10,135 nt of DNA from positions 1-10,135 of the forward strand of contig CAMWZE010000030.1 in assembly GCA_947178685.1 (NCBI GenBank), written 5' to 3'. The first letter of the stretch is position 1; each line of letters begins with the position of its first letter. Below the pieces are notes generated by a model, which was given only the letters and a program-made list of their open reading frames with translations, had not been told where the DNA came from and made no database searches. The stretch is from an uncultured Porphyromonadaceae bacterium (GTDB lineage: Bacteria; Bacteroidota; Bacteroidia; Bacteroidales; Muribaculaceae). Positions 7,463 through 10,135 of the stretch are shown piece by piece. The translations under genes were made by a program, and so were the position numbers.

Positions 7463-7494
7463 CAAAGTTAACACTTTTAAGTCCCGTAAGCAAA
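7463..7494 (-). promoter_or_regulatory. Candidate greA operon promoter, Bacteroides type
   Basis: On the minus strand TTTG (7494-7491), 20 nt of spacer and TAACTTTG (7470-7463) match the -33 TTTG and -7 TAnnTTTG consensus exactly. A start near 7457 is expected, about 250 nt upstream of the greA ATG. This is the best promoter match in the window. Confidence 0.7.
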
Positions 7495-7556
7495 TTTTAT
7501 TGGTTAAAAAAATTGAACTCCGGAATTAGTGCTTATTAAATCTCGGTATTTTTAGT

Positions 7557-7564
7557 TATATTTG
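7557..7564 (+). promoter_or_regulatory. Candidate -7 box upstream of the GH2-like gene
   Basis: TATATTTG matches TAnnTTTG perfectly. The -33 position (about 7533-7536) reads TTAT, a poor match, which would fit a gene that needs an activator. A start around 7570 would leave only about 10 nt before the ATG at 7580, but about 50 nt before the alternative ATG at 7619. Confidence 0.5.
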
Positions 7565-7579
7565 CAAAAAGATTTCAGC

Positions 7580-10135
7580 ATGACTAATGATAATTCATAT
7601 ATTCGGTTAGACCGGGCCATGAAGTATATGCTTCGTGAGAAATCAATATTAATCTCTTTCGTAATATTATTAATCTGCCATACGGCATCGTCTCAACGTC
7701 ATCTCCTGGATTTATCGGGGAAATGTAATTTCCGGCTTATGGAGGTGCCCGATTCCTTACAACATATGGCCGTTGAGGAAGGTATAATCCGGTTACCCGG
7801 CACTCTCGATTCCAACAATGCCGGCATTAAAAATCCGATTTCCCAATCCACAGACAATGCCGCCCGAAGATTCACCTACACCGGAAGAGCGATATACACC
7901 CGCTATATTGATATACCTGAAGAGGCTGCCGGCAAACAGATTTTTCTCAATCTGGAGCGGACACGTCCCTCCACAGTAAGGGTGGATGGCATAAACGCCG
8001 GATACAGAAGCTGTATCTCGGCCACCCAACGCTTTGACCTCACACAGTTTCTGACACCCGGAAAACATCTGCTTGAAATAACCGTAGACAATGGCAAGTC
8101 AATTCCTCCGGCAGTGCGCAACAGCTCCCATGCGTGCACCGAGGCTACCCAGACTAATTGGAACGGAATAACAGGTGATCTCTTTCTGGAAATAGTGGAT
8201 CCAAACTATATCTCCTCTGTGAAACTGACTCCCGATCCCGCCGGGAAAGCCTTTATTGTGGATGGTGAAATAGCTCGTAAAAGCGACGCAGGACCACTGA
8301 CCATAACCGTAACGGGCAATGGTGTCACCAAATATAAGACTATCCTTCCGGACGACCGTGACGAATTTTCCATTTATCTTCCTCTGGGCCGTAACGCCCG
8401 CCTCTGGAGCGAATGGGACCCGGCATTGTATGATGTGACAGTGACACTCGCCGACCTGAAAGGCAAAAAACTTGACTCAGTAATACGTCGCTCAGGTCTT
8501 CGCGAATTTTCCACATCAGGAGGTAACTTCACAATAAACGGAGAGCCAACATTCTTGCGAGGGCGTCATGATGCCTGCGTATGGCCTCTCACCGCATACG
8601 CACCAACCGATATCAAAACATGGCGTCGATATTTCAGTATTCTCAAAGAATACGGCATCAATCATGTAAGGTTTCATTCCTGGTGTCCGCCGGAAGCCTG
8701 CTTCGCAGCAGCAGATGAAGCCGGAATATATCTTCAGCCGGAGCTCACCATCTGGGGAGAGATCGACAAGGACCAGTCTCCGCTACTTGAATTTCTCGAT
8801 GCCGACATGGAAGCCATAATAACACAATATGGCCACCATCCATCTTTCACAATGTTTGCCATAGGCAACGAACTATGGGGCGACACCAAGATAATGAAAG
8901 ATTACATCGATAAGGCAAGAGAGATGATGCCGGGACTCCTTGCAACCTACGGCTCGAATATTTATCTGGGTTATCAGGGACATATCGAAGGAGAAGATTT
9001 TCTTGTGACATGCCGCGTGGGTGGGGGCGATGGTGTCTCAACTCATGCCAGAGCATCTTTCTCATTCGCCGATGCCGACAACGGCGGAATCATGAACTCA
9101 ACCTATCCCAACACTGAGATGAATTTCAGCGGTGCAATTTCTCATTCACCGGTTCCGGTGGTAGGACATGAGACAGGGCAATATCAGATCTATCCCGATT
9201 TCGATATTATCGGAAAATATACAGGCGTGTTGCGTCCCGACAACTTTGAGGAGTTCCGTCGTCGTGCCCAAGAGTCCGGAACGCTCAGGAAAGCCGATAA
9301 ATATGCCAAGGCGTCAGGTGAATGGGCGGCAAAACTCTATAAAGCAGACATGGAAATGAACCTCCGCACCCCTGACATGGGTGGATTCCAACTGCTCGAC
9401 ATTCAAGACTATCCCGGACAAGGAACAGCACTCGTAGGCATACTCGACCCGTTCATGGAATCGAAAGGACTGATAACCCCTGAGAAATGGAGAGAAAGCT
9501 GCAATGATATAACGGTGTTGGCGGAGCTCCCGAAACTTACTTACACTTCTGGCGATATCCTGAAATTCAATATACTTACTGCCGACTATTCCGACAAGGA
9601 TCTCAAGGATGGCTCAATCGAATGGAAACTTCCTTTTACATCCGGACATTCCTCCATCGATCCTCAAAAAGGCGTAATCCGACAGGATGAGGTGGAAGTG
9701 AAATTGCAACCGGTGAAGCAACCGGAGAAAATGCAACTGAATCTCTCCCTTCACACTCCCGACGGAAATGAAGTGATCGCCAACAGCTATGACATCTGGA
9801 TTTATCCGGAGGAGACAAAAAGCGTGAAAGGGGTGACTGTCACCAATAATCTCAAGGAGGCGCTCGACCTGCTCGAAAAGGGGAAAAAAGTAATCCTTCA
9901 TCCTGATTCAGCCACAGTGGCCTCCACTACCCTCCCCTCTCTTTTCCAGACCGATTATTGGAATTACCGTATGTTTCTTTCAATATGCAACAAAGTGGGA
10001 CGAACGCCATCTCCCGGCACACTCGGCCTGCTGGTGAATGAAACTCATCCGGCTTTCAACTCCTTTCCTACCGACAGTCACACCGATTGGCAATGGTTTG
10101 ATATCATATCAAATTCCCGGCCCCTCATAATCGAC
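7580..10135 (+). CDS. GH2-like exported glycoside hydrolase, 3' end outside the window
   Basis: The frame is open for 852 codons to the window edge. The N-terminus is a signal peptide (hydrophobic 22-33, likely cleavage near TASSQ, 35-39). A sugar-binding jelly roll follows (about 60-220), then a beta-sandwich (about 225-315). The TIM-barrel starts around INGEPTFLRG (319-328), with VRFHSWCPPEAC (363-374). E431 in IGNELWG is the expected acid/base and E531 in VGHETGQY the expected nucleophile, a 100-residue spacing usual in clan GH-A. Later come GFQLLDIQDYPGQGTALVG and a C-terminal block with TDYWNYRMF, which I recall from a widespread Bacteroidetes group annotated as beta-galactosidase or beta-glucuronidase. 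Substrate cannot be decided. The start is uncertain: ATG 7580 gives a 20-residue N-region, while 7619 (Met14) or 7628 (Met17) give a more typical signal peptide. No SusC/SusD-type gene is seen in the window. Confidence 0.88.
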   Translation, partial: MTNDNSYIRLDRAMKYMLREKSILISFVILLICHTASSQRHLLDLSGKCNFRLMEVPDSLQHMAVEEGIIRLPGTLDSNNAGIKNPISQSTDNAARRFTYTGRAIYTRYIDIPEEAAGKQIFLNLERTRPSTVRVDGINAGYRSCISATQRFDLTQFLTPGKHLLEITVDNGKSIPPAVRNSSHACTEATQTNWNGITGDLFLEIVDPNYISSVKLTPDPAGKAFIVDGEIARKSDAGPLTITVTGNGVTKYKTILPDDRDEFSIYLPLGRNARLWSEWDPALYDVTVTLADLKGKKLDSVIRRSGLREFSTSGGNFTINGEPTFLRGRHDACVWPLTAYAPTDIKTWRRYFSILKEYGINHVRFHSWCPPEACFAAADEAGIYLQPELTIWGEIDKDQSPLLEFLDADMEAIITQYGHHPSFTMFAIGNELWGDTKIMKDYIDKAREMMPGLLATYGSNIYLGYQGHIEGEDFLVTCRVGGGDGVSTHARASFSFADADNGGIMNSTYPNTEMNFSGAISHSPVPVVGHETGQYQIYPDFDIIGKYTGVLRPDNFEEFRRRAQESGTLRKADKYAKASGEWAAKLYKADMEMNLRTPDMGGFQLLDIQDYPGQGTALVGILDPFMESKGLITPEKWRESCNDITVLAELPKLTYTSGDILKFNILTADYSDKDLKDGSIEWKLPFTSGHSSIDPQKGVIRQDEVEVKLQPVKQPEKMQLNLSLHTPDGNEVIANSYDIWIYPEETKSVKGVTVTNNLKEALDLLEKGKKVILHPDSATVASTTLPSLFQTDYWNYRMFLSICNKVGRTPSPGTLGLLVNETHPAFNSFPTDSHTDWQWFDIISNSRPLIID

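Noticed and set aside
7389..7529. A 46-codon basic small open frame on the plus strand (starts MKQSLSAALK)
   Set aside because: It runs across the strong greA promoter on the other strand, has no clear promoter of its own, and has no recognisable homology. A chance frame is more likely, although a small peptide cannot be excluded.
1..10135. CRISPR array, insertion sequence, prophage or defence system
   Set aside because: No regularly spaced repeats, transposase, integrase, terminal inverted repeats or defence-type domains appear in any reading frame.

Overview
The window reads as a chromosomal segment of a Bacteroidales bacterium, plausibly Muribaculaceae-like (family level is a guess). Four things point there. 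Candidate promoters have the Bacteroides form (TTTG near -33, TAnnTTTG near -7). Strong Shine-Dalgarno sites are absent. A DUF3256-type exported protein, a family I know only from Bacteroidales, is present. The glutamyl-tRNA synthetase carries what I recall as the Bacteroidetes-type insert after KLSKR. The protein at the right edge also resembles a carbohydrate-active enzyme family common in gut Bacteroidetes.

Left block, minus strand, about 4397 down to 1: an operon-like run of a DEAD-box RNA helicase (4226-2340), a DUF3256-type exported protein (2365-1664, overlapping the helicase end by 26 nt) and gltX (1653-124, 10 nt further on). It closes at a rho-independent terminator hairpin at 33-10. 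The layout joins an RNA remodelling enzyme, an uncharacterised envelope protein and a tRNA-charging enzyme in one transcript.

Middle, plus strand: a secreted C69-family (Ntn-hydrolase) dipeptidase (4473-6116) is transcribed divergently from the helicase. It ends at a near-perfect bidirectional terminator (6130-6160) shared with the convergent pair greA (7203-6733) and a HIT-family hydrolase (6680-6288). greA appears to have a leader of about 250 nt containing a clear two-level hairpin, behind a textbook Bacteroides-type promoter.

Right block, plus strand: from 7580 to the window end runs the first 852 codons of a large exported glycoside hydrolase of the GH2-like (clan GH-A) type, with a plausible acid/base and nucleophile glutamate pair. 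Its 3' end lies outside the window.

I see no tRNA, rRNA, CRISPR array, insertion sequence, phage gene or defence module. Most of the window is ordinary core genome. The points worth a second look are the DUF3256 gene's overlap with an RNA helicase, the dipeptidase whose presumed catalytic Cys sits at the signal peptidase site, the structured greA leader, a short motif recurring in three non-coding places, and the divergent promoter pair whose polymerase sites should overlap.
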